A stretch of DNA of 64,000 nt, from the NCBI GenBank assembly GCA_016721315.1, contig JADKIL010000006.1, forward strand, positions 1-64,000, given 5' to 3'. The position numbers were made by a program, and so were the translations under genes. The notes under the pieces are model-generated. The model worked only from the letters and a program-made list of their open reading frames with translations, was not told the DNA's origin and did not search any database. Below, one piece after another: positions 27,263 to 36,396 of this stretch (within the stretch, counting starts at the first letter, position 1; each line of letters opens with the position of its first letter). The stretch comes from Candidatus Villigracilis vicinus. Lineage in GTDB: Bacteria > Chloroflexota > Anaerolineae > Anaerolineales > Villigracilaceae.

Positions 27263-28373
27263 AATGATAATGAGCGTCTGTATGTTTTTTCTTCAATAAG
27301 AACAGTGGCGGCAATTTAAACTTCGGGGCACGGTCTGTGGACCAGGGCACATTGGGCGGCGCCATGACAAGACTGCATAAAATAAGCAACGTGCGATCAT
27401 AGTTGACACGCCAACCGGCGAAGTCTGTCCAGGCTTTTTCGCGGTCAGGCTTGATCGGCAACCCTGCTGCTTCCAGTTTAAGGATCAATTCATCATATTC
27501 CCCGCGGGAGATGCTGATCGGTGTTTCGGGAAAGGACGGATTGTGCGGGTGGGGAATATCGAAGTAATCTGTGATGCGGTGAAAAGAGATGAACCCGGCA
27601 CGGATGCACAATGCTGCAGACATTTCCTGTGGAATATCAATGGATGAGAGCGTGATAGCGGCAGAGTCTAAAACTGCACCCGCAGAAGTGACCCAGGAGT
27701 TTTCGGCGCGGGGAGAACGGAAGAAAACCAACGCAGGCAGGGTGGTGTGACTCTCTTCGACATCTGCGAACCAGACCTCCCATATCTTCCAAAGTTCTGC
27801 AAGTTTATCCAACCCATGAATACGATGGAAACGCGTGAGCATATCGTATGGATTAGGCGGGTCACCTGCACGGACTTCCAGCATGTTGACGGCTTGCTCG
27901 CGGCGCGAAAAGGCTGAATACATGGTGGGCAAATATGCGATCAACAAACCAACCATGATCAGCCCCAACATCGCTTCAGAAAATACCAGCAGCGTGACGA
28001 GATATCCCTCCGAAGCAGTGAATCCAAGGGTAAACAAGGAGGAGCCGCTCAGACGAAGATCAAAAAAGTACTCCCCCGCCCGCAATGACCAATACATAAA
28101 AGAATATCCAAGCGCGATCAACACATACCATACCGGCACCAACGACATTAGCGCGATCGGTGCATAATATGCCATGAGAGCATCGCGTTGTTCGTAGCTC
28201 TTGCCAAGGCTCATGATGAATTCAAAGAGTCGGCGCATCAAACCAAAGACCAAACGGTTCAATTGACTACGCGCACTACGCGGAAGGACAAAGGTTGAAA
28301 CGGCTGAAAACAATGTAGCGATCACAATGCCTGCGCCAAGCAAAAACACTACAATATGAAAAAATGTATCCAT
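27261..28373 (-). CDS. Ion-channel-like membrane protein
   Basis: 370 residues from the ATG at 28373 (a TTG at 28412 is possible). Helices lie near residues 5-30 and 70-95. A re-entrant-like stretch SSLFTLGF follows, resembling a K+-channel selectivity loop (TxGF in place of TVGYG), and then the helix EAMLGLIMVGLLIAYLPTMYSAFSRRE. This two-helix pore plan resembles the Ion_trans_2 class. The cytoplasmic C-terminal 200 residues (MLTRFHRIHGLDKLAELWKI, then a stretch with FADVEESHTTLPALVFFRSP) are not a domain I recognise. Ion selectivity is inference. Confidence 0.6.
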   Translation of the reverse strand: MDTFFHIVVFLLGAGIVIATLFSAVSTFVLPRSARSQLNRLVFGLMRRLFEFIMSLGKSYEQRDALMAYYAPIALMSLVPVWYVLIALGYSFMYWSLRAGEYFFDLRLSGSSLFTLGFTASEGYLVTLLVFSEAMLGLIMVGLLIAYLPTMYSAFSRREQAVNMLEVRAGDPPNPYDMLTRFHRIHGLDKLAELWKIWEVWFADVEESHTTLPALVFFRSPRAENSWVTSAGAVLDSAAITLSSIDIPQEMSAALCIRAGFISFHRITDYFDIPHPHNPSFPETPISISRGEYDELILKLEAAGLPIKPDREKAWTDFAGWRVNYDRTLLILCSLVMAPPNVPWSTDRAPKFKLPPLFLLKKKHTDAHYH

Positions 28374-28423
28374 GAGCCAGATTATATAGGAAGTTATTTG
28401 CAGACCGAACAAGATCGCGGATT

Positions 28424-28462
28424 AAATAAAAACTGCCTGCGAAACTATGTTATCGCAGGCAG
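28424..28462 (-). terminator. Terminator of the UGA-containing thioredoxin gene
   Basis: On the minus strand, CTGCCTGCGA, ten-base loop, TCGCAGGCAG, then TTTTTATTT, five bases after the stop codon. It supports the view that the whole span 28468-28992 is one transcribed gene. Confidence 0.85.
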
Positions 28463-28467
28463 CAGGT

Positions 28468-28992
28468 TTAATTAAGATATTCAGCAAACAAACTTCTAAA
28501 ATTATCTTCGGAGATAAAGCCGACCAGTTTTTTCAAGACGACACCATTTGCATCCACCAGGTAGAACTCAGGCTGGTACACGAAACCAAGTTCGCGCTGG
28601 AAATTCACAGTGTTCGGATCGTCGGCATCAAGGTAACTAAATTTGACCCTGCCAAAATACTCTGCTTCGAGCCCATGAACCATGGGCGCCATTGCGCGGC
28701 AGGTACTTCAGGTAAAGCGGAAAAATTCAACCAGTTGCAATCCGCCAGAAGCAAGGCTGACCGTGGCTGGGTCGGTGGCTTCGAGGTTCGGTCCGCGCGA
28801 GGTGGCAACGGGCAGCACGACGGAAGCCGTCGCTTCAGCCGCAGGGACGGCTGTTTCAGCAGCCGAAGTTGGGACGACACTGGCAGTGGGCTCAACGGGC
28901 GGGGCACTTTCGGTGGGAGCCGCGGAGGCGCAGGCAACTGCCAGAAGTGCCAGCACCAAGCCCGAGCTCCAGATAGGGAAGCGGGGTCTCAT
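28468..28992 (-). CDS. Predicted selenocysteine-containing thioredoxin-like lipoprotein (in-frame UGA at codon 95)
   Basis: The start ATG (28992) has GGAG nine bases upstream. Codons 1-22 form a lipoprotein-type signal (LVLALLAVACA). An Ala/Pro/Thr linker follows to about residue 85, then a thioredoxin fold. Strand LVEFFRFT leads into TGA (28708-28710), then S-T-C-R-A-M-A-P. In related proteins that TGA position is the first cysteine of CxxC, so the motif reads UxxC. The reading frame is unbroken on both sides of the TGA, and the cis-Pro segment YQPEFYLVD is present. The protein would be 174 residues. A hairpin 20 bases after the UGA fits a bacterial SECIS. Without Sec insertion only a 94-residue linker peptide is made. 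A Cys-to-stop mutation or base error is the main alternative. Confidence 0.7.
28671..28687 (-). promoter_or_regulatory. Candidate bacterial SECIS hairpin
   Basis: In the mRNA, GCCCAUG, loop GUU, CAUGGGC: a perfect 7-bp stem with G first in a 3-nt loop. The loop begins 27 nt after the UGA at 28708-28710. Bacterial SECIS elements usually have a small loop with an early G, at about 16-37 nt from the UGA. This is a sequence fit only. Confidence 0.55.
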
Positions 28993-29163
28993 CAGTAAAT
29001 CTCCTTTTTCATGGTTAATGATACCCGGCAGAACTCCGATCATACAATATTCACACGAATTTCTCATGAGGTACGTCACCTGCAAAAGCCGTCGCTTTAC
29101 TTTGACGGAGGTTCATTCACCTGCTATACTTTATTTGCAAGAAACTACACAAGGAGAACTCCT

Positions 29164-30864
29164 ATGGCAAATTTCAAGCTTACGTACGCGACCATGTTCA
29201 ACCCACCTGAGGAACTGCACACCGGTTTCGATAAAGCGGTGGCGGCATTGAAAGCCAACATGGGGCAGGAATATGGCATGTTCATCAATGGCAAGGAAGT
29301 CTTTGCCGATGAAAAGTTCGAAGACCACTCTCCCATCAATACTGACTGGGTGCTTGCCAACATGCAAAAAGGTAATGCCAGCCACGCCCAAATGGCGATG
29401 GAAGCGGCGCGCAAAGCCTTCCCGATGTGGAGCCACACCCCCTGGCAGCAGCGTGTGAAATTGTTGCGCAAGGCGGCTTCGTTGATCGAGGACCGAATTT
29501 TCGAACTTGGCGCGGCGATGGCGATGGAAGTCGGCAAGAACCGCATGGAGTCTATGGGTGATGTGCAGGAAACTGCCGACTTGATCTATTACTCCTGCTA
29601 TCAAATGGAAAAGAACAACGGCTATGTCGTTGAAATGGGACGCGACCCGCTGGTTGGATATGAAGCCCGCAATGTATCTGTGCTACGCCCTTATGGTGTA
29701 TGGCTTGTGGTATCACCGTTCAATTTCCCGCACGCGCTCACCGGTGGACCTTCGGGCGCGGCGTTAGTCGCTGGCAACACACTTGTCATCAAACCCGCCA
29801 CGGATACCGCCTGGATCGTACGTCTACTGGTGGATTGCTTCCGTGATGCGGGCATTCCTGATGGCGTGGTCAATTTTGTAACCGGACCCGGCTCCACCCT
29901 TGGTCAAGCTTTGGTCGACAGCCCCGAGGTGGATGGTGTCACCTTTACCGGTTCCTTCGATGTTGGTATGAAGATGTACCAGGATTATGCCAAGCGGGAG
30001 TATGCCCGTCCAATGATCCTCGAACTCGGCGGGAAGAATCCTGCCATCGTCTCCAAGAATGCAGACCTCGAAACCGCTGCCGTGGGTATTATTCGCTCCG
30101 CATTTGGTTTGCAAGGACAGAAATGCTCGGCGGCTTCCCGCGTCTTAATTGAAGAACCTGTGTACAACGAAATGGTCGCCCGCCTGAAAGATATGGCGAG
30201 CAAACTCGTTCTCGGCGACCCGACCGACCGAGCCACCTATAACGGACCGGTTATCAATAAGAATTCGTACCAGGACTTCAAAGATTTCAATGAAGAGATC
30301 AGCCAAGCTGGAGCCACCTTCCTCACCGGCGGCAAGGTCCGCACGGACGGCGATTATGGTAAGGGTTTCTTCTGCGAAAGCACCTTTGTCACCGATCTGC
30401 CTTTTGAACACCGCTTGTGGAAGCATGAAATGTTCCTGCCCATTACCACCATCGGCAAGGTGAAGAACCTCGATGAAGCCATGGCGATCGCGAACGATGT
30501 CAATTACGGTCTGACCGCCGGTTTCTACGGCAACCCTGCAGAAACTGAATGGTTCTTCGACAAGATCGAAGCAGGCGTCACATACGCCAACCGCCCACAG
30601 GGCGCGTCCACTGGCGCATGGCCTGGCTTCCAACCCTTCGGCGGCTGGAAAGGCTCCGGTTCCTCTGGCAAGAACGCTGGCGGACATTACTACTTGCCGC
30701 TTTACATGCATGAGCAGATCCACACTTCAGTGAAAGTTGCCAAAGCGGCGCCTGCGAAAAAGGCTGCTACCAAAAAGGTCGCGGCCAAGAAAGTGACCGC
30801 GAAGAAGACCGTCAAGAAGGCTGTTGCAAAGAAGGCAGTGAAGAAAGCAACGAAGAAGAAGTAA
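29164..30864 (+). CDS. Aldehyde dehydrogenase, likely L-glutamate-gamma-semialdehyde (P5C) dehydrogenase, with Lys/Ala-rich tail
   Basis: 566 residues from the ATG at 29164 (GGAG eight bases upstream; an open frame extends further but lacks a site). The catalytic Glu is in LELGGKNPA (Glu287) and Cys in GQKCSAASR (Cys321). The Rossmann part has GPSGAALVAGNTLVIKP. The GFFCESTFVTDLP and WPGFQPFGGWKGSGSSGKNAGG segments fit the P5C dehydrogenase branch, which oxidises glutamate semialdehyde to glutamate in proline and arginine breakdown. Residues about 524-566 are a basic tail with 19 Lys and 13 Ala in 43, built from AKK/VKK-like units as in bacterial histone H1-like proteins. The enzyme part is complete without it. 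No proline dehydrogenase gene is nearby. Confidence 0.88.
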   Translation: MANFKLTYATMFNPPEELHTGFDKAVAALKANMGQEYGMFINGKEVFADEKFEDHSPINTDWVLANMQKGNASHAQMAMEAARKAFPMWSHTPWQQRVKLLRKAASLIEDRIFELGAAMAMEVGKNRMESMGDVQETADLIYYSCYQMEKNNGYVVEMGRDPLVGYEARNVSVLRPYGVWLVVSPFNFPHALTGGPSGAALVAGNTLVIKPATDTAWIVRLLVDCFRDAGIPDGVVNFVTGPGSTLGQALVDSPEVDGVTFTGSFDVGMKMYQDYAKREYARPMILELGGKNPAIVSKNADLETAAVGIIRSAFGLQGQKCSAASRVLIEEPVYNEMVARLKDMASKLVLGDPTDRATYNGPVINKNSYQDFKDFNEEISQAGATFLTGGKVRTDGDYGKGFFCESTFVTDLPFEHRLWKHEMFLPITTIGKVKNLDEAMAIANDVNYGLTAGFYGNPAETEWFFDKIEAGVTYANRPQGASTGAWPGFQPFGGWKGSGSSGKNAGGHYYLPLYMHEQIHTSVKVAKAAPAKKAATKKVAAKKVTAKKTVKKAVAKKAVKKATKKK

Positions 30865-30880
30865 CTAGAAGCACCCAATA

Positions 30881-30920
30881 AAAGAAGCCTCCCAAACTGA
30901 TGACCGGGAGGCTTCTTTTA
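30881..30920 (+). terminator. Terminator after the aldehyde dehydrogenase
   Basis: AAAGAAGCCTCCC, 12-base loop, GGGAGGCTTCTTTTA with T-rich end. Confidence 0.85.
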
Positions 30921-31130
30921 TTGACTCCGTTTTATCCCATCATTAACTCACTTTATCCGAAATGGCATTTTTTCTTATGTGAATCCCAAGGCAAAAATGC
31001 ATCAACAAATAGAGGGGATGATAATCGTCTATATAATTTATGACAAAAATGATACATTGCCAAAATTCAATATGGATATAATGACTCCAAGTTCATTAAA
31101 ATATATTGTTGAATTTTTTGGAGAAAATAA

Positions 31131-31562
31131 ATGTACACACCCAAACCCCTGCAATGGGACGACGCCCTCAGCACTGGCGACGAAACGTTGGATTCTCAAC
31201 ACAAGTATCTAGTGGAAACGCTCAACAGTCTTGGGGATTCGATCAACGAGGGGCATGGCATTGAAATAATTGCGAGGATCCTTGGCAGGCTGCGCTTCTA
31301 CGCCGGGTGGCATTTTGGTCGCGAAGAGGAATGTTTTGATACCTATCACTGTCCTGCGGCTGAAAAGAACAAAAAAGCCCATGCCGTTTTCGTAGAGAAG
31401 TTCGACAGGTATTACAACCGGTTCCGCGAATCCGGCGGGTCGAACGAATTGGCGCTCAAGATCCATGAAGAGATCTCAGATTGGATCGTCAATCACATCA
31501 TGATCATCGACGGCGAACTGTACCCTTGTATTCATCTCCGCCCCAAGCCAACTGCAAAATAA
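31131..31562 (+). CDS. Bacteriohemerythrin
   Basis: 143 residues, a four-helix O2-binding protein with a di-iron centre. Expected ligands are visible: LDSQHKYLV (His), AGWHFGREEECF (His and Glu), KKAHAVF (His) and, at the end, IVNHIMIID (His and Asp). The start reads PLQWDDALSTGDETLDSQH, the usual opening. Role is likely O2 binding or delivery, or sensing in a microaerobic cell. It stands alone. 30921-31130 is AT-rich with no other gene. Confidence 0.93.
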   Translation: MYTPKPLQWDDALSTGDETLDSQHKYLVETLNSLGDSINEGHGIEIIARILGRLRFYAGWHFGREEECFDTYHCPAAEKNKKAHAVFVEKFDRYYNRFRESGGSNELALKIHEEISDWIVNHIMIIDGELYPCIHLRPKPTAK

Positions 31563-31570
31563 TAAACAAA

Positions 31571-31605
31571 AAAAAAATCCCGCAGAATTTCTGCGGGATT
31601 TTTTG
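31571..31605. terminator. Bidirectional terminator between hemerythrin and uvrB
   Basis: AAAAAATCCCGCAG, loop AATTT, CTGCGGGATTTTTT. A-rich and T-rich flanks serve both convergent genes. Confidence 0.92.
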
Positions 31606-31613
31606 TCTCAGCC

Positions 31614-33653
31614 TTATTCTTCTTCACCCGAGAGCAGTTTGATCCGTTCCCATGGCTTCAGGCTTTCATCCTCAGCCAGCAGACTCTTCAACTCGTATAG
31701 TTCATCACGCAACGCTGCCGCCCGTTCGAACTCAAGATTTTTCGCAGCTTCCTTCATCTGCTTTTCCATTTCATGGACGATCTGCCGCAGTTCATTGCGC
31801 GGCATGTCGCCCTTATTCTTAACCTTGTATTCGCCCCTCATTTCGCCCACCGCCTTGGCAGACATTTCCTCAGTGAGATCATGGATCGCCTTGGAAATAC
31901 TGAAAGGAATAATGCCCTTCTCTTCGTTGTACTTCATTTGCTTGGCACGGCGGCGGGTAGTCTCGTCGATGGCGCGCTTCATCGAGTCGGTCATACGATC
32001 CGCATACATAATGACACGTCCGTTCACATTACGCGCTGCGCGTCCGATGGTCTGGATCAGTGCTGTATCCGAACGCAGGAAACCTTCCTTATCCGCATCG
32101 AGGATCGCAACCAGCGACACTTCCGGCAGATCCAGCCCTTCGCGCAACAGGTTGATCCCCACTAACACATCGAAGTTCCCCAGGCGCAGGTCGCGCAGGA
32201 TGGCAACCCGCTCAAGTGTCTCCACTTCGGAGTGTAAATAATTAACCTTGATGCCCAGCTCTTTCATGTACTTGGTTAAATCTTCCGCCATGCGCTTCGT
32301 CAGGGTTGTGACGAGGATACGCTCGCCTCTCTCCACCCGTTGCTTGATCTCTCCGACCAGGTCATCCACCTGCCCCTTGACCGGACGCACGATGACTTCA
32401 GGGTCTATCAACCCCGTCGGACGAATGATCTGCTCGACCACCTGCTCGGCTTGTTTCATTTCATAATCCGCCGGCGTTGCAGATGTATATATGGTCGCCC
32501 CCATCACTTGCTCAAACTCATCAAACTTAAGCGGACGGTTATCCATTGCAGAGGGCAGGCGAAACCCATACTCAACCAGTGTTTCTTTGCGCGCCCGATC
32601 ACCGTTGTACATGCCACGGATCTGCGGCACGGTCATATGGCTCTCGTCAATGATTAGTAGGTAATCACTCGGCAAAAAGTCGATCATCGTCCACGGATGT
32701 GACCCGGCAGGGCGCCCATCCAGATGGCGGGAATAGTTCTCAATACCCGAGCAATACCCCACTTCCTTCAACATTTCCAGGTCATAACGGGTACGCTGCT
32801 CAATACGCTGCGCCTCAAGGAACTTGCCCTGACTTTTATACAAGGCAAGCCGCTCTTCCAGTTCTGTCTCAATATTTTTGATCGAGTCCTTCAAACGGTC
32901 GGCATCTGTTAGGAACTGTTTGGCAGGGTAGATCGAAATTTCATTTGGTTCATCAAAGATCTCACCCGATACCGGGCTGAACTGCATGATGCGCTCGACT
33001 TCATCGCCAAAGAATGTGATCTTGTATCCTTTTTTATCTTCATACGCCGGGACGATCTCCAGCGTATCCCCGCGCACGCGAAAAGTGCCGGGCTTCAATT
33101 CCATATCATTGCGCTGATACTGACTCTCGATCAATTGACGCAACAGTGCATTCCGGCGGTAGATCTCACCAGTCTTGAACGTCACGGTCCCCTTGCCAAA
33201 TTCCTCCGGCGACCCCAAACCGTAAATACAGGAAACCGAAGCAACGATGATCACATCGCGACGGGAGATCAGGGCAGTCGTTGCAGCGAGGCGCATGCGC
33301 TCGATCTCTTCATTGATCTGGGTCTCCTTCTCAATAAAAAGGTCATGCCGGGGTACATAGGCTTCCGGCTGGTAATAATCATAATAAGAAACGAAATACG
33401 AAACAGCGTTCTCTGGAAAGAACTCCTTGAACTCAGCATATAGCTGGGCGGCAAGTGTCTTGTTGTGCGCCATAATGAGAGCAGGTTTCTGCAACTGCTG
33501 AATGACCGATGCGATCGTGAAGGTTTTACCGGTGCCGGTCGCGCCGAGCAGAACCTGATGCTTAAGACCACGGTTCACGCCATCCACAAGTCCGCGGATG
33601 GCTTCGGGCTGATCGCCCATAGGGATAAAAGGGGCTTGAAGTTTGAAATCCAT
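31614..33653 (-). CDS. uvrB: Excinuclease ABC subunit B
   Basis: 679 residues, usual length. Damage-verifying helicase-like subunit of nucleotide excision repair. Walker A GATGTGKT at residues 37-44, the beta-hairpin region YYDYYQPEAYVP near 90-101, DESH near 336, helicase motifs VGINLLREGLDLPEVS and QTIGRAARNVNG. A C-terminal UVR motif (EKQMKEAAKNLEFERAAALRD) binds UvrA/UvrC. Convergent with hemerythrin. mfd, also a repair gene, lies 3.7 kb away on the same strand. Confidence 0.97.
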   Translation of the reverse strand: MDFKLQAPFIPMGDQPEAIRGLVDGVNRGLKHQVLLGATGTGKTFTIASVIQQLQKPALIMAHNKTLAAQLYAEFKEFFPENAVSYFVSYYDYYQPEAYVPRHDLFIEKETQINEEIERMRLAATTALISRRDVIIVASVSCIYGLGSPEEFGKGTVTFKTGEIYRRNALLRQLIESQYQRNDMELKPGTFRVRGDTLEIVPAYEDKKGYKITFFGDEVERIMQFSPVSGEIFDEPNEISIYPAKQFLTDADRLKDSIKNIETELEERLALYKSQGKFLEAQRIEQRTRYDLEMLKEVGYCSGIENYSRHLDGRPAGSHPWTMIDFLPSDYLLIIDESHMTVPQIRGMYNGDRARKETLVEYGFRLPSAMDNRPLKFDEFEQVMGATIYTSATPADYEMKQAEQVVEQIIRPTGLIDPEVIVRPVKGQVDDLVGEIKQRVERGERILVTTLTKRMAEDLTKYMKELGIKVNYLHSEVETLERVAILRDLRLGNFDVLVGINLLREGLDLPEVSLVAILDADKEGFLRSDTALIQTIGRAARNVNGRVIMYADRMTDSMKRAIDETTRRRAKQMKYNEEKGIIPFSISKAIHDLTEEMSAKAVGEMRGEYKVKNKGDMPRNELRQIVHEMEKQMKEAAKNLEFERAAALRDELYELKSLLAEDESLKPWERIKLLSGEEE

Positions 33654-33813
33654 TTGATTGTCTTTTCTGTGATTAGGGGAACGCGTGTTCTATTTTACAC
33701 CAACACGGGCTCGGTGTGGAGAAAACGTCGCAATATCAAACTGCTTTCCACACACTTAAAAGATTTCCGTTCCACCAAGGGCGGAAATTGTCGAGGGTAT
33801 AATCGCATTAACC

Positions 33814-35874
33814 ATGAAGAACCTTCGCTCAACACTCGCTGCCATTAAATTCAATGAAAACCTCACCCCACTCGCCTTTTTATTGGTGTCCATTGCCGGG
33901 TTCGGTTTGCTCGCGAATCGACTTGGCTACTATCAAGACGACTGGCCATACATTTTCTACGCCTTCAACAAAGGCATCTCCAGCCTAACCATTGAAATGT
34001 ATTATGACAGCCGCCCCAATGCCGCCTGGATGTATATTGGCTTATTCAAGCTTTTAGGCTTCAACCCAATGGCATGGCATATCACGGCGCTGGTCACTCG
34101 CTGGCTGACCGCCAGCATGTTATGGTACTTCTTAAAACGGGTTTGGAGCGGGCATTCGCGCGAAGTTACACTGGCGATCTTTATTTTTCTTATCCATCCA
34201 TTCTTTTTGATCCAATCGTACGCCGTCAATTCCATGCTGTATTGGGGCGGATTTTTATTCTTCGCCCTGAGCTTGTATCTAATGGCACGCGCCATCCCAG
34301 ATACAAAATACAGAATCGTCTTGACCGTTCTGGCTGTCTTCCTCGAAGGTTTGCACCTCTTCACCAGCGAATACTTTGTCGGCATGGTGCTCATCCGCCC
34401 GCTGATACTTTATTGGCTGCTAAGCGGGCAGGTTTCCGACATCCGTACACGCATCACAAAGACTGTCACAAACTGGCTTCCTTATCTGGCAGCGCTTGCC
34501 GCCTACATTATCTGGCGCATATTCCTCTACGTCCCGCCGCCCATCGGTGACCGAAACTCGCCCAAGATATTATTCGCATTGCTCGAATCGCCTTTCAACA
34601 CCCTTGGGTATCTTATCCGAACCGCTGTGCAAGACTCGATGATCGTCACTTTCACCAGTTGGTACCGCACCTTCGCCCCGGAACTTTTTTCCTTTGCCAC
34701 GATCTTCAACTCCTTTGTTCTGCTCGTGGCGGGATTAACCTTCATCGTAGTATTCTTCTATTTGATAAAAACCTACAATGCCGAACCTGTCGAAAACAAG
34801 CGCTGGTTCGCCTCGCCTCTCGTTCTGGGCTTGCTCATCGTTCTCTTTGGCATGGCGCCACTCTGGATCATCGGTCAGGATATCGTCACACACAAAAATG
34901 AATTTGCTGGGTCGCGGTTTGGCATTGGGGCAACCCTCGGCGCGTCGTTGATCCTGGCGGTCATTATCGAAAACATACTTGACGATACAAAAAAGAAGAT
35001 CGCTGTAGTTTCCCTATGCGTTGCACTGGCGGTCAGCATGCACCTGACGCTCGAAAGAGACTTTGCCTATTCCTGGGAAAAACAGGAACGCCTCGCGCGC
35101 GAACTGCTCTGGCGAGCCCCAGAGATCGAACCCGGCACCGCCATCGTGACCGACGAAGAGATCCTCGGTTACATGGGTAGTTACTCGGTATCATATTCGC
35201 TCATCACCACCTATCAACCCGGTGACATTTCCACGCCGCCCTACTGGTATTTTCCGTTCTATTACACCAACCCAAATGTAGGTGACTTTCTCTCAGGCAT
35301 TCCGCTGGAAGGCAGTAAGTTGACGATGGATTTCAAAGGCAACAGCCAGAAAATGATCCTGTTATCGTTCAACCCGGAAATGCAGCGGTGCTTATGGGTA
35401 CTGCAGCCGCAAGACGAGAACCTTCGCCTCGTTAACACAGACATGCGCCAACTCGCAGCCGGGTCTGATATTGAGCTGATTCGACCAGCCAACAGCGAAG
35501 AGCCTACGCCGCCCGAAGCCTTATACGGCAAAACAAATACCCAAACCTGGTGCTATTATTTTGAAAAAGCCGATCTCGCCCGGCAATACGGTCAATGGGA
35601 TGAGGTTGTCCGCCTATGGAACCAAGCTCAAGCCACCGGTGAACGCCCCGATAACGGCTTCGAGTACATCCCATTCATTGAAGGGCTGGGGCAAACTGGT
35701 GATTGGGCGCAAGTGAAGGAATTAACCAAGTTCTCCAAACGCATCACCTCCGGGTTGGAGCCCAGTCTATGCAGCGCCTTAGACCGCCTTGACGCAACAG
35801 CACCTGCATCTCAGGAAAAGGATGATACGCTCAAAGGACTGAAAGAAGATCTGGATTGCGGCTCTTTCCAATAA
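33814..35874 (+). CDS. Multi-pass membrane protein, GT-C glycosyltransferase-like
   Basis: 686 residues. About ten membrane helices fill residues 18-420 (for example LAFLLVSIAGFGLLANRLG and VTLAIFIFLIHPFFLIQ). An early loop has YYQDDWPYIFYA, an acidic pair as seen in the first loop of GT-C/PMT enzymes. The last 270 residues are a soluble, probably external domain (REDUCED match to known folds), including ERLARELLWRAPEIEPGTAIV and a tail with QWDEVVRLWNQAQATGERPDNG that looks like a TPR-type helix pair. The glycosyltransferase call is inference. A small membrane protein follows six bases later. Confidence 0.6.
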   Translation: MKNLRSTLAAIKFNENLTPLAFLLVSIAGFGLLANRLGYYQDDWPYIFYAFNKGISSLTIEMYYDSRPNAAWMYIGLFKLLGFNPMAWHITALVTRWLTASMLWYFLKRVWSGHSREVTLAIFIFLIHPFFLIQSYAVNSMLYWGGFLFFALSLYLMARAIPDTKYRIVLTVLAVFLEGLHLFTSEYFVGMVLIRPLILYWLLSGQVSDIRTRITKTVTNWLPYLAALAAYIIWRIFLYVPPPIGDRNSPKILFALLESPFNTLGYLIRTAVQDSMIVTFTSWYRTFAPELFSFATIFNSFVLLVAGLTFIVVFFYLIKTYNAEPVENKRWFASPLVLGLLIVLFGMAPLWIIGQDIVTHKNEFAGSRFGIGATLGASLILAVIIENILDDTKKKIAVVSLCVALAVSMHLTLERDFAYSWEKQERLARELLWRAPEIEPGTAIVTDEEILGYMGSYSVSYSLITTYQPGDISTPPYWYFPFYYTNPNVGDFLSGIPLEGSKLTMDFKGNSQKMILLSFNPEMQRCLWVLQPQDENLRLVNTDMRQLAAGSDIELIRPANSEEPTPPEALYGKTNTQTWCYYFEKADLARQYGQWDEVVRLWNQAQATGERPDNGFEYIPFIEGLGQTGDWAQVKELTKFSKRITSGLEPSLCSALDRLDATAPASQEKDDTLKGLKEDLDCGSFQ

Positions 35875-35880
35875 AAGTTT

Positions 35881-36324
35881 ATGCAAACTCAAGCACTTAC
35901 ACCTGAACAACAGAATTGGCTCAAGACAAATACGATCATGCCAACTCTTTTTGTGGTTATTATCCTGGGAGTATTCTGCGGGATATTTACCTGTCTTTTC
36001 ACAGGCTTAAAAGGAACGCTATTCTTCACGATCTTTACCGCAGCCGCAAGCCTGCTCATTTTTGCAGTTCTAGTTGCCGTGGGAATGCATGTTTATAACA
36101 ATCTCATGGATTTGCATGACGGTGTTGCGCAGGTCCACACTGGCAAGCTAAACATAAAAAAGCAAACACATCGCTCCCCCAGAACCTTCTATGCAGAGTT
36201 TGATCACATTGGGTCTGTGACCATTATGGGAGATGTATACGAAAAGCTTGAAGAAGGAAAAACTTATCGCGTGACCTATAGTCCACGCACAAGGCGTGGA
36301 TGGGAAGTGGATTTGCGGTCTTAA
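35881..36324 (+). CDS. Small membrane protein of unknown function
   Basis: 147 residues. Two membrane helices (about residues 18-40 and 47-70: MPTLFVVIILGVFCGIFTCL, then LFFTIFTAAASLLIFAVLVA). A soluble end follows with RTFYAEFDHIGSVTIMGDVY, YEKLEEGKTYRVTYSPRTRR, a beta-rich arrangement. It starts six bases after the GT-C-like gene and probably shares its transcript. Confidence 0.7.
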   Translation: MQTQALTPEQQNWLKTNTIMPTLFVVIILGVFCGIFTCLFTGLKGTLFFTIFTAAASLLIFAVLVAVGMHVYNNLMDLHDGVAQVHTGKLNIKKQTHRSPRTFYAEFDHIGSVTIMGDVYEKLEEGKTYRVTYSPRTRRGWEVDLRS

Positions 36325-36330
36325 AACGAT

Positions 36331-36368
36331 TTCGCCCCGGGAGTTTTTGCTCCCGGGGCGAATATTTT
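36331..36368. terminator. Strong terminator
   Basis: TTCGCCCCGGGAG, loop TTTTTG, CTCCCGGGGCGAA, then TATTTTT. Ends the 33.8-36.3 kb pair; may also serve the convergent lipoprotein gene. Confidence 0.9.
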
Positions 36369-36396
36369 TCAGAAAACTGAATCAGCCGTCGGCTGG

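Noticed and set aside
28468..28692. Separate 74-codon protein starting after the UGA
   Set aside because: It would lack the first strand and redox motif of the fold, and has no Shine-Dalgarno sequence. It is better read as the continuation of one gene.
28447..28998. Plus-strand frame over the UGA-containing thioredoxin gene
   Set aside because: No start signal or family motif. The minus strand carries the lipobox, the thioredoxin motifs and the terminator.
30979..31212. Plus-strand frame ahead of the hemerythrin gene
   Set aside because: AT-rich, no ribosome site, and overlaps the well-supported hemerythrin start in another frame.
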